Shown piece after piece: positions 24,015-31,828 of a DNA stretch of 36,847 nt. Source of the stretch: JAVBNW01 sp031551255 (GTDB lineage Bacteria > Bacillota > Clostridia > Christensenellales > UBA1750); NCBI GenBank assembly GCA_031551255.1, contig JAVBNW010000118.1, positions 1 to 36,847 on the forward strand. The letters run 5' to 3'. Each line of letters begins with the position of its first letter. Position 1 is the stretch's first letter. The position numbers were made by a program, and so were the translations under genes. The notes under the pieces are model-generated. The model made no database searches. It was not told the DNA's origin and was given only the letters and a program-made list of their open reading frames with translations.

Positions 24015-25304
24015 ATGAAGGTTTTGTTGGTCGGCGGAGGCGGGCGCGAGCACGCGATCGCGTGGAAGCTCCGGCAAAGCCCTTTGGTTCACGAGCTTTT
24101 ATGCGCACCGGGCAACGCGGGCATCGCGAAGATCGCGCGCACCTATCCCACGGTAAAGGCGACGGACATGAAGGGCATGATCGCGCTTGCGAAGGCCGAG
24201 GCTGTAGATTTTGTCGTCGTCGCGCCGGACGATCCGCTGGCGCTGGGTATGGTGGACGCTCTCGAATCTGCGGGCATACCGGCGTTCGGCCCCACGGCCG
24301 CCGCCGCGCGCATCGAGGCGAGCAAGGTATACTCCAAGGCGCTGATGAAACAATACGGCATCCCGACGGCCGCATACGAATCGTTTGACGATCCTAGCGC
24401 CGCCGAGGCATACATTCGCAAAAAGGGCGCGCCCATCGTCGTGAAATGCGACGGGCTGGCGCTTGGCAAGGGTGTCATCATGGCCAAAACGCAAGAGGAG
24501 GCGCTTGACGCCGTGCGCTCTTTGATGCGCGATCAGAGCTTCGGCGCAAGCGGCGCTAACGTGGTTGTGGAAGAGTGGATGGAAGGGCCCGAGGTGACGC
24601 AACTGGCGTTCGTGGATGGCGAGCACCTAAGCCTCATGCCCTCGTCGATGGATCACAAGCGCGCGCTGGACGGCGACATGGGCCTCAACACCGGCGGCAT
24701 GGGGGCCATCGCCCCGAGCCCGCTGTTTACCGGCGGCGCCTACGAGCGCGCGATGAAAGAAATTTTTCTTCCGACGATCGCAATGCTCAAAAAAGAAGGC
24801 ACGCCGTTTCGGGGCGTATTGTACTTCGGGCTGATGCTTACGAAGGACGGCCCCAAGGTGATCGAGTACAACGCCCGCTTCGGAGACCCGGAAACCCAGG
24901 CCGTGCTTCCGCTATTGCAAAGCGATATCATGGAAATTTTCATCGCGTGCCGCGAAGGCAAGCTTCATCAAGCGGACATTCGCTGGAGCGCGCAGTCGTG
25001 CGCGAGCGTCGTGCTCGCGTCGGGGGGCTACCCCGAATCGTACAAGACGGGGTTTCCCATCGAGGGAATCGACGAGGCGCAGGAGGGCGGGGCCGTCGTG
25101 TTCCACGCGGGCACGAGAACGGGCGAGGCGGCGCTGGACGGGGCGACGCTTACCGCAGGAGGCCGCGTGCTGGCCGTAAGTGCGCTGGGCGATACGCTGC
25201 GTACCGCGATCGAGCAGGCATACCTTGCCGCGTCGTGCATTTCATTTGAAAACATGCACATGCGGCGCGATATTGGGGCGTCGTTGTTGGGCGGGTTGGG
25301 CTAA
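24015..25304 (+). CDS. purD: Phosphoribosylamine--glycine ligase (PurD)
   Basis: A 429-residue cytoplasmic ATP-grasp enzyme for step two of purine synthesis: phosphoribosylamine + glycine + ATP to GAR. The N-terminal GGGGREHAIAWKL (7-19) is diagnostic. The ATP-grasp core includes KVYSKALMKQYGIPT, KCDGLALGKGV, NTGGMGAIAPSP and EYNARFGDPETQAVLP, the last supplying metal ligands. Full length is normal. GGGAGG precedes the ATG. The rest of the pur pathway is not in this window, so purD is separated from the usual cluster and sits in a mixed operon with a membrane protein and a metallo-hydrolase. Confidence 0.97.
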   Translation: MKVLLVGGGGREHAIAWKLRQSPLVHELLCAPGNAGIAKIARTYPTVKATDMKGMIALAKAEAVDFVVVAPDDPLALGMVDALESAGIPAFGPTAAAARIEASKVYSKALMKQYGIPTAAYESFDDPSAAEAYIRKKGAPIVVKCDGLALGKGVIMAKTQEEALDAVRSLMRDQSFGASGANVVVEEWMEGPEVTQLAFVDGEHLSLMPSSMDHKRALDGDMGLNTGGMGAIAPSPLFTGGAYERAMKEIFLPTIAMLKKEGTPFRGVLYFGLMLTKDGPKVIEYNARFGDPETQAVLPLLQSDIMEIFIACREGKLHQADIRWSAQSCASVVLASGGYPESYKTGFPIEGIDEAQEGGAVVFHAGTRTGEAALDGATLTAGGRVLAVSALGDTLRTAIEQAYLAASCISFENMHMRRDIGASLLGGLG

Positions 25305-25370
25305 AGTCCGGCTCAGACTTCCGCATATGGCATAGTTTGCATGGCCGCTTCCTTCAAAAGCGAGCGGCCG

Positions 25371-26192
25371 ATGAGGAGCGTGAGGGCGCCTTTGGAAGCG
25401 CGTTTTTGCCCGCTGTACTCCGGTTCCAGCGGCAATGCGATTTACGTAGGCTATGGTTCGACGCATATTTTGGTGGACGCCGGCCTGCCCGGCAGGCCCA
25501 TCGAGCAGGCGCTTTTGTCCATCGGCGTGCGTCCGCAGGACGTAAGCGCCGTTTTCGTCACCCACGAGCACGGCGATCATATCAGGGGCGTGGGCGTACT
25601 CGCGCGCAGGCTGGGCGTGCCGGTGTACGCAAACGAGCGCACCTGGCTGGCGATGGAATCCACAATAGGTTCCGTACCCGCCGCGCAGCGACGCGTTTTT
25701 TTTGAGGAACAAGATTTTTACGTGGGCGACGTCGCCGTGCAGCCGTATTCGATTCCACACGACGCGGCCGACCCCGTCGGCTATTGCTTTTATATGGGAA
25801 ACAAAAAAATATCGATCGCGACGGATTTGGGGCATGCTAGTCAAAGAATCATCGACCGGATCGCGGATTCGGACATTCTCCTTCTGGAGGCCAACCACGA
25901 TGTGGACATGCTGATGCACAACCCCAGCTACCCCGCCGCGCTCAAGCGCCGCATCCGCGGGAGCCACGGCCACCTCTCCAATGATCAATGCGGCGAGGCG
26001 CTGGTGGATTTGCTTGCGCGCAACGTGCGCACCGTGTATCTTGCGCACTTGAGCGAGCACAACAACGCGCCCGATCTTGCGCTTGGCGCGGTTGCGCAAA
26101 TCCTTGGGCAAAGCGGGGCACATGTGGGAAAAGATATCGGCATCGCGCTGGCCGCCCGCGACAGCGTAGGAGAATTGCTCGCCGTCCGCTGA
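25371..26192 (+). CDS. MBL-fold metallo-hydrolase, WalJ/YycJ-like
   Basis: A cytoplasmic metallo-beta-lactamase-fold protein of about 270 residues. The core shows FCPLYSGSSGNA at its start, the metal-binding VTHEHGDHIRG near residue 65, later SIPHDAADPVGY, IATDLGHAS, LEANHDVDML and HGHLSN, which supply further ligands. This set matches the YycJ (WalJ) family, linked in Bacillus to cell-wall and DNA-related functions. The start is unsure: ATG at 25341 or 25371, GTG at 25380 or TTG at 25392 are possible, and the TTG with GAGGG upstream gives the N-terminus closest to the family. It is followed after 20 nt by the HtrA-type protease gene. In many Bacillota yycJ lies next to an htrA-like gene in the walRK operon, and that pair is conserved here without the kinase. 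Confidence 0.88.
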   Translation: MRSVRAPLEARFCPLYSGSSGNAIYVGYGSTHILVDAGLPGRPIEQALLSIGVRPQDVSAVFVTHEHGDHIRGVGVLARRLGVPVYANERTWLAMESTIGSVPAAQRRVFFEEQDFYVGDVAVQPYSIPHDAADPVGYCFYMGNKKISIATDLGHASQRIIDRIADSDILLLEANHDVDMLMHNPSYPAALKRRIRGSHGHLSNDQCGEALVDLLARNVRTVYLAHLSEHNNAPDLALGAVAQILGQSGAHVGKDIGIALAARDSVGELLAVR

Positions 26193-26212
26193 CCCGGCAA
26201 GGAGGCGGAAGC

Positions 26213-27286
26213 ATGCAAAAACAAGCGCCGCGCCTCCGGATGGGGGCGCGTTTTGCTCTTTTATTGTTCATTGCGCTTCTATCCGGGTGCACCCGCGACG
26301 AAAACCCATATCTCGCGCAGCCCAACCCATCTGCTCGGCCGATTTCGGCCACGACGCCCGCGCAGGAGTTCACCCTCAGCGACGTGGCCGAGGCGCTTTC
26401 GCCGACTGTCGTAGGGCTTAAAACCGTCTTTCCCGATTCGGAGGGAAACCCTGTGGAGGGTATCGGTTCGGGGGTGATCGTCACCGAGGATGGTTATTTG
26501 CTCACTAACGACCATGTGGCAGGCTCTGCATGGAAGGTAACGGTGGTTTTCTCCGACGGAACGCAGGGGCAGGGCAACACCGTTTGGCGGCATAAGCCGT
26601 TGGATTTGGCCATCGTAAAAATCGAAGGGAAATTCCCGTACGCGCCGATGGGCGACAGTTCAAAGACGCGCGTGGGCGAGCAGGTACTGGCCATCGGCAC
26701 GCCGTTGACGCTGCAGTTTCAGCATACGGTCACCTCCGGCATCGTATCCGCGCTCGGGCGCACGCTGCAGGTGCCCACAAGCGAAGGCGAAAGCTTCATG
26801 GAAGATCTGATCCAGATCGACGCGTCCATCAACCCCGGCAACTCCGGCGGGCCGCTGATCAACCTCAGGGGCGAGGTGATCGGCATCAACTCGCTGAAGA
26901 TCACCGAGGCGGAGGGCATCGGCTTCGCAATCCCCATCGACATCGCCAAGCCTGTGGTGGAGCACTTTGCAAACGAGGGCAAGTACGAAACGCCCTACCT
27001 TGGCCTGTTCGCCTTCGACGCCGAGATTGCGCGCTACTATGACGAGAACATGGAGACGGACGACGGCCTGTTCGTGATCAACGTCGATCCCGAAGGGCCG
27101 GGCGCGCGGGCGGGCTTTGAGCGCGGCGACGTGCTGCTGACCGCCGACGGGCAGCGCCTCACCACCATGCTGGATCTTCGGCTCGCCACCTTCCGGCACA
27201 AGGCGGGCGAGGAAATCGAGCTTTCGTATTTGAGGAACGGAAACATCGAAAGCGTGATGGTAGAGTTGGCGGTCAACCCGCTCTAG
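26213..27286 (+). CDS. HtrA/DegP-type serine protease with PDZ domain, lipoprotein
   Basis: A 357-residue protein, started at ATG 26213 with GGAGG 7 nt upstream. Residues 12-26 form a lipoprotein signal with LLSGC (Cys26). The trypsin-like domain has His101 in LLTNDHVAGS, Asp131 in KPLDLAIVKI and Ser211 in INPGNSGGPL, so the triad is intact. A single PDZ domain occupies about 255-350, with VDPEGPGARAGFERGDVLLTADG. HtrA enzymes degrade or hold misfolded proteins outside the membrane. A lipid anchor instead of the usual N-terminal transmembrane helix is less common. It follows the YycJ-like gene, a pairing known from Bacillus and relatives. Confidence 0.93.
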   Translation: MQKQAPRLRMGARFALLLFIALLSGCTRDENPYLAQPNPSARPISATTPAQEFTLSDVAEALSPTVVGLKTVFPDSEGNPVEGIGSGVIVTEDGYLLTNDHVAGSAWKVTVVFSDGTQGQGNTVWRHKPLDLAIVKIEGKFPYAPMGDSSKTRVGEQVLAIGTPLTLQFQHTVTSGIVSALGRTLQVPTSEGESFMEDLIQIDASINPGNSGGPLINLRGEVIGINSLKITEAEGIGFAIPIDIAKPVVEHFANEGKYETPYLGLFAFDAEIARYYDENMETDDGLFVINVDPEGPGARAGFERGDVLLTADGQRLTTMLDLRLATFRHKAGEEIELSYLRNGNIESVMVELAVNPL

Positions 27287-27321
27287 CGCCGCGAGGCATC
27301 GCCACAGGGCTATCGGCACAT

Positions 27322-27344
27322 ACGCCCCGATATGGGGCGTTTTA
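27322..27344 (+). terminator. Rho-independent terminator after the protease gene
   Basis: ACGCCCC, a GATAT loop and GGGGCGT (27322-27340), then TTTA. It is almost identical to the terminator at 28165-28190 on the other side of the acetyltransferase gene. Confidence 0.75.
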
Positions 27345-27408
27345 TACTGCCCAAAAAGGTGAAACGCTTATACTTAAATGCGTAACGCCTTTTTTATTGT
27401 AGCCATGG

Positions 27409-27414
27409 TATAAT
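27409..27414 (+). promoter_or_regulatory. Extended -10 promoter of the acetyltransferase gene
   Basis: TATAAT preceded by TGG gives an extended -10 box; the -35 region is poor. The leader of about 95 nt to the ATG at 27515 holds an inverted pair AACACT/AGTGTT that could fold into a hairpin over the middle of the leader. Confidence 0.5.
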
Positions 27415-27514
27415 AGACAACAACGTAAACAATGAACACTCGGCCGAGAGCGCGAAGCTAATGTATGGTGCGCTATGGTTCGCAGTGTTTATATAATCGA
27501 CAGGAGGACTAATC

Positions 27515-28090
27515 ATGTTCGAAAATGCATTTGCTGAATTTCCGACTATTGAAACAGAAAGGTTATTACTTCGGCAGCTTGAGATATCTGACACAAATGA
27601 TATTTATGAATATGCAAAAAACAAAGACGACTTTATATATACAGATGGGTTTCCACACGAATATGAGGAAGTGAAATTCGCTATTGGTATGTGGAGAAAT
27701 GATGCTTATGCTTCAAAACAGTTCATACGGTGGGCAATCCAGTTAAAAACAGAAAACAAAGTAATAGGGGGGGTTTATCTATTCTTACCTAAGGGAAACG
27801 ACTCCTCGGGGCGGATTATGGATATTGGAATTGATATCGCACGTAATTATTGGAATCAAGGATATGCAACTGAGGCTATTGAAAGCGCAAGCCGTTATGG
27901 CTTGACAAAAATGGGCCTGAAAAGAGTGCAAGCACAGGTTGTACCGAATAATATTGGATCAGTCAAGGCATTTGAAAAAGCTGGATTTTCCAAAGAAGGA
28001 ATCCTTCGTAATTTTTGCCACTATGAGCATAACGGGAATAATTTACGAACCATGGTCATGTTATCACGAATACCTGAAGACCTCCACTAA
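27515..28090 (+). CDS. GNAT N-acetyltransferase, RimJ/RimL-like
   Basis: A 191-residue acetyl-CoA-dependent acyltransferase. It begins with the family pattern IETERLLLRQLEISD, contains NYWNQGYATEAIESASRYG, which is the acetyl-CoA pyrophosphate-binding region (RxxGxG/A-like) near residue 110-125, and VPNNIGSVKAFEKAGFSKEG near 150. This is the RimJ/RimL/ribosomal-protein-alanine acetyltransferase group; real substrates vary and include antibiotics and amino acids. Codon use is strikingly AT-rich (many AAT, ATA, TTA, GAA) in contrast to all neighbours, and the gene is framed by two near-identical terminators. This suggests recent horizontal acquisition. AGGAGG precedes the ATG. Confidence 0.92.
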   Translation: MFENAFAEFPTIETERLLLRQLEISDTNDIYEYAKNKDDFIYTDGFPHEYEEVKFAIGMWRNDAYASKQFIRWAIQLKTENKVIGGVYLFLPKGNDSSGRIMDIGIDIARNYWNQGYATEAIESASRYGLTKMGLKRVQAQVVPNNIGSVKAFEKAGFSKEGILRNFCHYEHNGNNLRTMVMLSRIPEDLH

Positions 28091-28164
28091 TAAGCATACA
28101 GCTCCGTAGGATCGAGAAAACAGGATGCTGCATTCGCTGAGGTATTTGTTTTTTCACAGTCTGA

Positions 28165-28190
28165 AACGCCCCGATGTGGGGCGTTTTTAT
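28165..28190. terminator. Terminator after the acetyltransferase gene
   Basis: AACGCCCC, GATGT and GGGGCGTT (28165-28185), then TTTAT. The reverse strand also reads as a stem followed by UUUCAG, so it may also serve the minus-strand methyltransferase unit that ends at 28305. It differs from 27322-27344 in only a few bases. Confidence 0.75.
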
Positions 28191-28304
28191 TGGATCCAAC
28201 GCGAAAGGCCCCGAGCGCTATCCCATATGTTTCGCGAATGCTTTTGTGAAGCGTCGCACTGTGGGCAGATCACGCCGCACTCCCCTTTTTAGCAGCCATC
28301 ATAT

Positions 28305-28985
28305 CTATTGAAGCTGCTTTTTCGCCGCGGCTTCCACAGCGTATTTTGTATGCCCGCGGTATTCGCCCTGTGCCTCGCGGCAGGTAAGCGCCGCAAAGCC
28401 CGCCTCTTCAAGCAACGCGCGCAACGACGCGGGGCTGAAGTAGCGCGTGCGCAGCCCGTTCTCCATTAGGTAAAAGTCGGGCTCCAGCAGGCGCTCGGGC
28501 CTCTCGACGTCGCTTTGCTGCTCGAGCTCCCTAAGGCTGTTGACCCTTATGAAAAGGTGGCCGCCGCTCTTTAAGGCACGGTATATGCCGGCATAGATTT
28601 TCCGCGTTTCCTCGAGGGAAAAGTAATGCGTACTCAGGCTCGCGATTGCCGCGCCAAAGCTCTCTTCTTCGAATGGAAGGCCCAAAGCCATGTCGAAACA
28701 CAGCATGCGCATATCGGGGGCCTTTTGCCCAAGAAGCGAAAGCGCTTCGGAAGAGAAGTCGCACGCGGTTACGTCAAAGCCCTTTCCGAGCAGCCACAGC
28801 GAGAAGAGGCCTTCGCCGCAGCCAAGGTCGAGCACGGGCTCGCCCTTCGCCTGCTTAAGCAGCGGAAGAAAGCGCTCGAGCCATACATCCGTTTCCCCAG
28901 TCGCGCCCCGCTGAGCGATTCTGCGATAGCGCCCATCCCATATGCTCCGGGAAAGCGCCCCAGCCTCGTAATCCTTATCGCTCAT
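28305..28985 (-). CDS. Class I SAM-dependent methyltransferase
   Basis: A 226-residue cytoplasmic protein with a seven-strand Rossmann methyltransferase fold. Motif I is VLDLGCGEGLFSLWLL near residues 52-67, motif II is the acidic TACDFS near 76-81, and a later AIASLSTHYFSLEETR corresponds to motif IV. The N-terminal IWDGRYRR is typical of small tellurite/UbiE-like methyltransferases. The substrate is unknown. Its ATG overlaps the stop of the LiaF-like gene by 4 nt, so both are translated from one message driven by the promoter at 29575. Confidence 0.87.
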   Translation of the reverse strand: MSDKDYEAGALSRSIWDGRYRRIAQRGATGETDVWLERFLPLLKQAKGEPVLDLGCGEGLFSLWLLGKGFDVTACDFSSEALSLLGQKAPDMRMLCFDMALGLPFEEESFGAAIASLSTHYFSLEETRKIYAGIYRALKSGGHLFIRVNSLRELEQQSDVERPERLLEPDFYLMENGLRTRYFSPASLRALLEEAGFAALTCREAQGEYRGHTKYAVEAAAKKQLQ

Positions 28986-29500
28986 TCGATGCTGACCGAA
29001 CCGAACACCGCGCCGGCCTCCAAATAAAACGCCGGGCCCTCGCCTATAAACGCCTCACGGTCTCCAAAGCCGGAAACCCCCGTTCCGGGCATCGACCCCG
29101 ACGCAAACGCGGCGGAGAGCTTTACCCGAACCGCGCGGCCCTTGGGCAGCACCACGTGCACGCTCGAGAACACGGAGGCGATCTCCACGATATCGGGCGC
29201 ATCTTCCGGAAGCTCGATACGGGCGGAGGAAAAGAACACCGAATACCGCGCGGTTTGGGCGGAGCCCAATATGTTGCGCGTAGTAAAAAAGATGTTTTCT
29301 TCGCTGCCGGTAGAGCTCGACGCGGGGATATGAAACCCGCGCGCGCCGCCGCCGGTGATCAAATAGATCCCCAGCAGGATGATTGCCTCGGCAAACAGCG
29401 CGCTGAATACGCCAAAGTGCAGCCGGAACAGGCTGCGCACCAGCAAGGTAAGCCCAGCCAGGATTAAAAAGGCGGCGACGTACACCATTGAGCGGCGCAT
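28982..29500 (-). CDS. LiaF-like membrane protein
   Basis: A 172-residue protein. The ATG at 29500 (MRRSMVYVAAF) is chosen because GGGAG lies 10 nt upstream; an earlier GTG at 29509 sits too close to that site. Two hydrophobic segments occupy about residues 4-22 and 32-50. A soluble beta-rich domain from about 85 on shows repeated VFFSSARIEL, VFSSVHVVLP and AVFGSVSIE units, the pattern of the C-terminal domain of LiaF/YvqF, which modulates the LiaRS cell-envelope stress system. No two-component genes are adjacent. The function here is inferred from fold resemblance only. Confidence 0.78.
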   Translation of the reverse strand: MRRSMVYVAAFLILAGLTLLVRSLFRLHFGVFSALFAEAIILLGIYLITGGGARGFHIPASSSTGSEENIFFTTRNILGSAQTARYSVFFSSARIELPEDAPDIVEIASVFSSVHVVLPKGRAVRVKLSAAFASGSMPGTGVSGFGDREAFIGEGPAFYLEAGAVFGSVSIE

Positions 29501-29574
29501 GCGGTTCACGCTCCCATACGGCGGGGAAACCCCCGCGTTATCGCGGCGACTAAGGCGCCGCAAGTTTGCCTTTG

Positions 29575-29603
29575 ATTATACTCTGAAAAGGGCGGGAATG
29601 CAA
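29575..29603 (-). promoter_or_regulatory. Promoter of the LiaF-like/methyltransferase operon
   Basis: On the minus strand TTGCAT (29598-29603) and TATAAT (29575-29580) with a 17-nt spacer. The predicted start near 29568 gives a leader of about 67 nt. It is divergent from the promoter at 29634. Confidence 0.65.
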
Positions 29604-29633
29604 AACGCAACGTCGCCTGGGCGCTTGTTTTTC

Positions 29634-29662
29634 TTGCGTCCCCGCGCGGGACGGGGTAGAAT
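29634..29662 (+). promoter_or_regulatory. Promoter of the ACT-domain gene
   Basis: TTGCGT (29634-29639) and TAGAAT (29657-29662) with a 17-nt spacer on the plus strand. The start would be near 29669, 28 nt before the ATG at 29697. Confidence 0.55.
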
Positions 29663-29696
29663 GATATGTCAATGGAATGGATAGGGAGAGATTGCC

Positions 29697-29966
29697 ATGA
29701 GGGCCGTCATCACCGTCATCGGAAAGGATCGCACCGGTATCATCGCGCGGGTGTCGGGCCTGCTGTATGAAAACAACGTAAACATCCTAGATATTTCCCA
29801 AACTATCCTTGAGGATCTGTTCGCGATGATCATGCTGGTGGATACTGCTGGCTCGAACCTACCGTTTGAAGAGCTTCAAGCCGCTCTGGATCGCCAGGGC
29901 GCGCAAATGGGCGTAGAGGTACGCACGCAGCGCGCCGACTTATTCGATGCGATGAACAAGATATAG
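29697..29966 (+). CDS. ACT-domain protein (UPF0237 type)
   Basis: An 89-residue protein consisting of one ACT domain. It begins AVITVIGKDRTGIIARVSGLLYENNVNILDIS (residues 3-34), the classic first strand-helix of ACT folds, which bind amino acids or other small ligands at dimer interfaces. GGGAGAG precedes the ATG. UPF0237 genes are normally placed directly before a UPF0210 gene; that partner lies downstream here but is separated by about 400 nt with two structured elements. A regulatory role for the partner is inferred from this conserved pairing. Confidence 0.9.
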   Translation: MRAVITVIGKDRTGIIARVSGLLYENNVNILDISQTILEDLFAMIMLVDTAGSNLPFEELQAALDRQGAQMGVEVRTQRADLFDAMNKI

Positions 29967-30008
29967 CTCGTAAGGCCTGTTGATACAAACGCGGAGCGCC
30001 GCTTTTCG

Positions 30009-30122
30009 GCTGCATTTCGCGCCTGATTTTGTTGCCGTCAGACGGCGTGGCCGTCGGCATTTCACGCCGGAGGCGTATTCCGAAGGGTCGCCTCTTTCCC
30101 GCTCCTCATCAGGCGCAAAAAT
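30009..30122 (+). repeat. Self-complementary intergenic element
   Basis: TTTCGCGCCTGAT near 30015 and ATCAGGCGCAAAA near 30107 form an imperfect inverted repeat (12 of 13). Inside, TGCCG/CGGCA and GGCGTG/CACGCC can pair as nested stems. It could be a transcript end structure for the ACT gene or a small dispersed palindromic repeat. No gene is supported in it. Confidence 0.4.
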
Positions 30123-30169
30123 CGGCTCGAAATCCGGCATTTCGGATGATGTTAACAAGCCCTGGCAAG

Positions 30170-30336
30170 CCTAGTGTTCTGACAGGATTAGGATCTAGGA
30201 TTCGCCAAGAGATTTTTTTGTCCGGCGAGGAGCCGGAGCGAGGCCGTAGCAAGAGCTACGCCGAGCGGAGAGCGACAAAGCCGGGCGGGAAAAGATCCGC
30301 TCAGAAACTACTATCTAATCGTGTCAGATCACCAGG
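30170..30336. mobile_element. 167-bp element with 22-bp terminal inverted repeats (MITE-like)
   Basis: The left end (30170-30191, CCTAGTGTTCTGACAG then GATTAG) and the reverse complement of the right end (30315-30336) match at 19 of 22 positions. The interior is GC-rich, with a CGTAGC-AAGA-GCTACG hairpin and CCGGC/GCCGG pairs on each side. There is no transposase gene. The size and ends fit a miniature inverted-repeat element, but no clear target-site duplication is seen, so a folded RNA structure is the alternative. It lies between the ACT gene and its usual UPF0210 partner. Confidence 0.5.
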
Positions 30337-30373
30337 CATCACGGCAAATGTTAGTGATTGGGGAGGCCGGGAC

Positions 30374-31726
30374 GTGCTCAATACATCGGAAATACTAGAA
30401 ACCATCGGCATGATCGGGCGGCAGAAGCTGGACGTGCGCACGATTACCATGGGCATATCGCTGCTTCACTGCGCGGGCGACGACCCTGAGGCGGTATCGC
30501 GCAAGGTATACGATGCGATCTGCTCAAGGGCGGAGCGGCTCGTGGCCGTAGGCGAGGAGATCGAACGCGAATACGGCGTGCCGATCGTGAATAAGCGGGT
30601 ATCCGTAACCCCGTCGGCGCTGATTACAGCCGGGCTTTCCGACCCGTTACCCGTGGCGCTGGCCATGGATAGGGCCGCCGCCGCGGTAGGCGTAAATTTC
30701 ATAGGCGGATATTCCGCGCTCGTACAAAAGGGGATGACCGACGCCGACAAAAGGCTGATTATATCGCTGCCGGAAGCGCTCTCGCGCACCGAGCGCGTAT
30801 GTGCCAGCGTCAACGTCGCCTCCACCAAGGCGGGCATCAACATGGACGCCGTAGGGTTGATGGGGGAAATCATACTAAAGGCGGCGGGCATGACGGCGAA
30901 GAGCGACGGCATCGCCTGCGCAAAGCTGGTGGTGTTTTCCAACGCCGTGGAGGATAACCCCTTTATGGCGGGCGCGTTCCATGGCCCCGGCGAGCCCGAA
31001 TGTGCGGTGCACGTGGGCATTTCAGGGCCCGGCGTTGTAAAGGTGGCTCTGGAGGATGTGCGCGGCAAACCGTTCGACGCCGTGGCGGACGCGGTGAAGC
31101 GCACGGCGTTTAAGATCACCCGCATGGGGCAGTTGGTGGCACTGGAGGCATCCCGCAGGCTGGGGGCGCCTTACGGCATCGTAGACCTTTCCCTGGCCCC
31201 GACGCCCGCGATGGGCGATTCGGTCGCGCACATCTTAGAAGAGATGGGCCTTGAACGCGTGGGAACCCACGGCACCACAGCGGCGCTCGCGCTGCTGAAC
31301 GACGCGGTAAAAAAGGGCGGGGTGATGGCCTCCTCGCACGTGGGCGGGCTGTCCGGAGCGTTCATTCCCGTCAGCGAGGATATCGGCATGATCAGGGCCG
31401 CCGCCGAAGGTGTTTTGACCATCGACAAACTCGAGGCGATGACGTGCGTGTGCTCCGTCGGGCTGGATATGATCGCCGTGCCGGGCGACACGCCCGCCTC
31501 CACCATTGCGGCCATCATCGCGGACGAGGCGGCCATCGGCATGATCAACCAAAAGACGACCGCGGTGCGCATCATCCCCGCGCCGGGCAAAAAGGTGGGC
31601 GACGAGGTGGAGTTCGGCGGGCTGCTGGGCCGCGCGCCGGTCATGTCGCTGCACTCGGAATCCGCGGCGGATTTTATTGCCCGCGGCGGGCGAATACCCG
31701 CGCCGATTCAGAGCCTGCGCAATTGA
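30374..31726 (+). CDS. PFL-like UPF0210 (DUF711) protein
   Basis: A 450-residue cytoplasmic protein of the UPF0210 family, distantly related in fold to pyruvate-formate-lyase-type barrels but lacking a known activity. The GTG start at 30374 has GGAGG 7 nt upstream; the open frame upstream runs through the inverted-repeat element and is not coding. Characteristic stretches are ETIGMIGRQKLDVRTITMGISLL (residues about 7-30), NFIGGYSALVQKGM near 115, MASSHVGGLSGAFIPVSED near 320, and the C-terminal APGKKVGDEVEFGGLLG. The length is normal. It normally forms a two-gene unit with the ACT protein upstream, probably as effector-binding partner. Confidence 0.92.
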   Translation: MLNTSEILETIGMIGRQKLDVRTITMGISLLHCAGDDPEAVSRKVYDAICSRAERLVAVGEEIEREYGVPIVNKRVSVTPSALITAGLSDPLPVALAMDRAAAAVGVNFIGGYSALVQKGMTDADKRLIISLPEALSRTERVCASVNVASTKAGINMDAVGLMGEIILKAAGMTAKSDGIACAKLVVFSNAVEDNPFMAGAFHGPGEPECAVHVGISGPGVVKVALEDVRGKPFDAVADAVKRTAFKITRMGQLVALEASRRLGAPYGIVDLSLAPTPAMGDSVAHILEEMGLERVGTHGTTAALALLNDAVKKGGVMASSHVGGLSGAFIPVSEDIGMIRAAAEGVLTIDKLEAMTCVCSVGLDMIAVPGDTPASTIAAIIADEAAIGMINQKTTAVRIIPAPGKKVGDEVEFGGLLGRAPVMSLHSESAADFIARGGRIPAPIQSLRN

Positions 31727-31828
31727 CGCGCCGCCTGCGTACGGAATAACTCGGCGTACCGATGCGGATAGCCCTTGGACGGCTTTGCCGGCATATCGCC
31801 ACGCCGATCTTCGAATTCGAGGGATAGC

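Noticed and set aside
27490..27495. A second TATAAT before the acetyltransferase gene
   Set aside because: Transcription from it would start at the ribosome binding site, leaving no usable leader. The extended -10 box at 27409 is better placed.
30029..30373. N-terminal extension of the UPF0210 protein
   Set aside because: The frame is open upstream but passes through the inverted-repeat element. The GTG at 30374 has a well-placed GGAGG, and the family N-terminus begins there.
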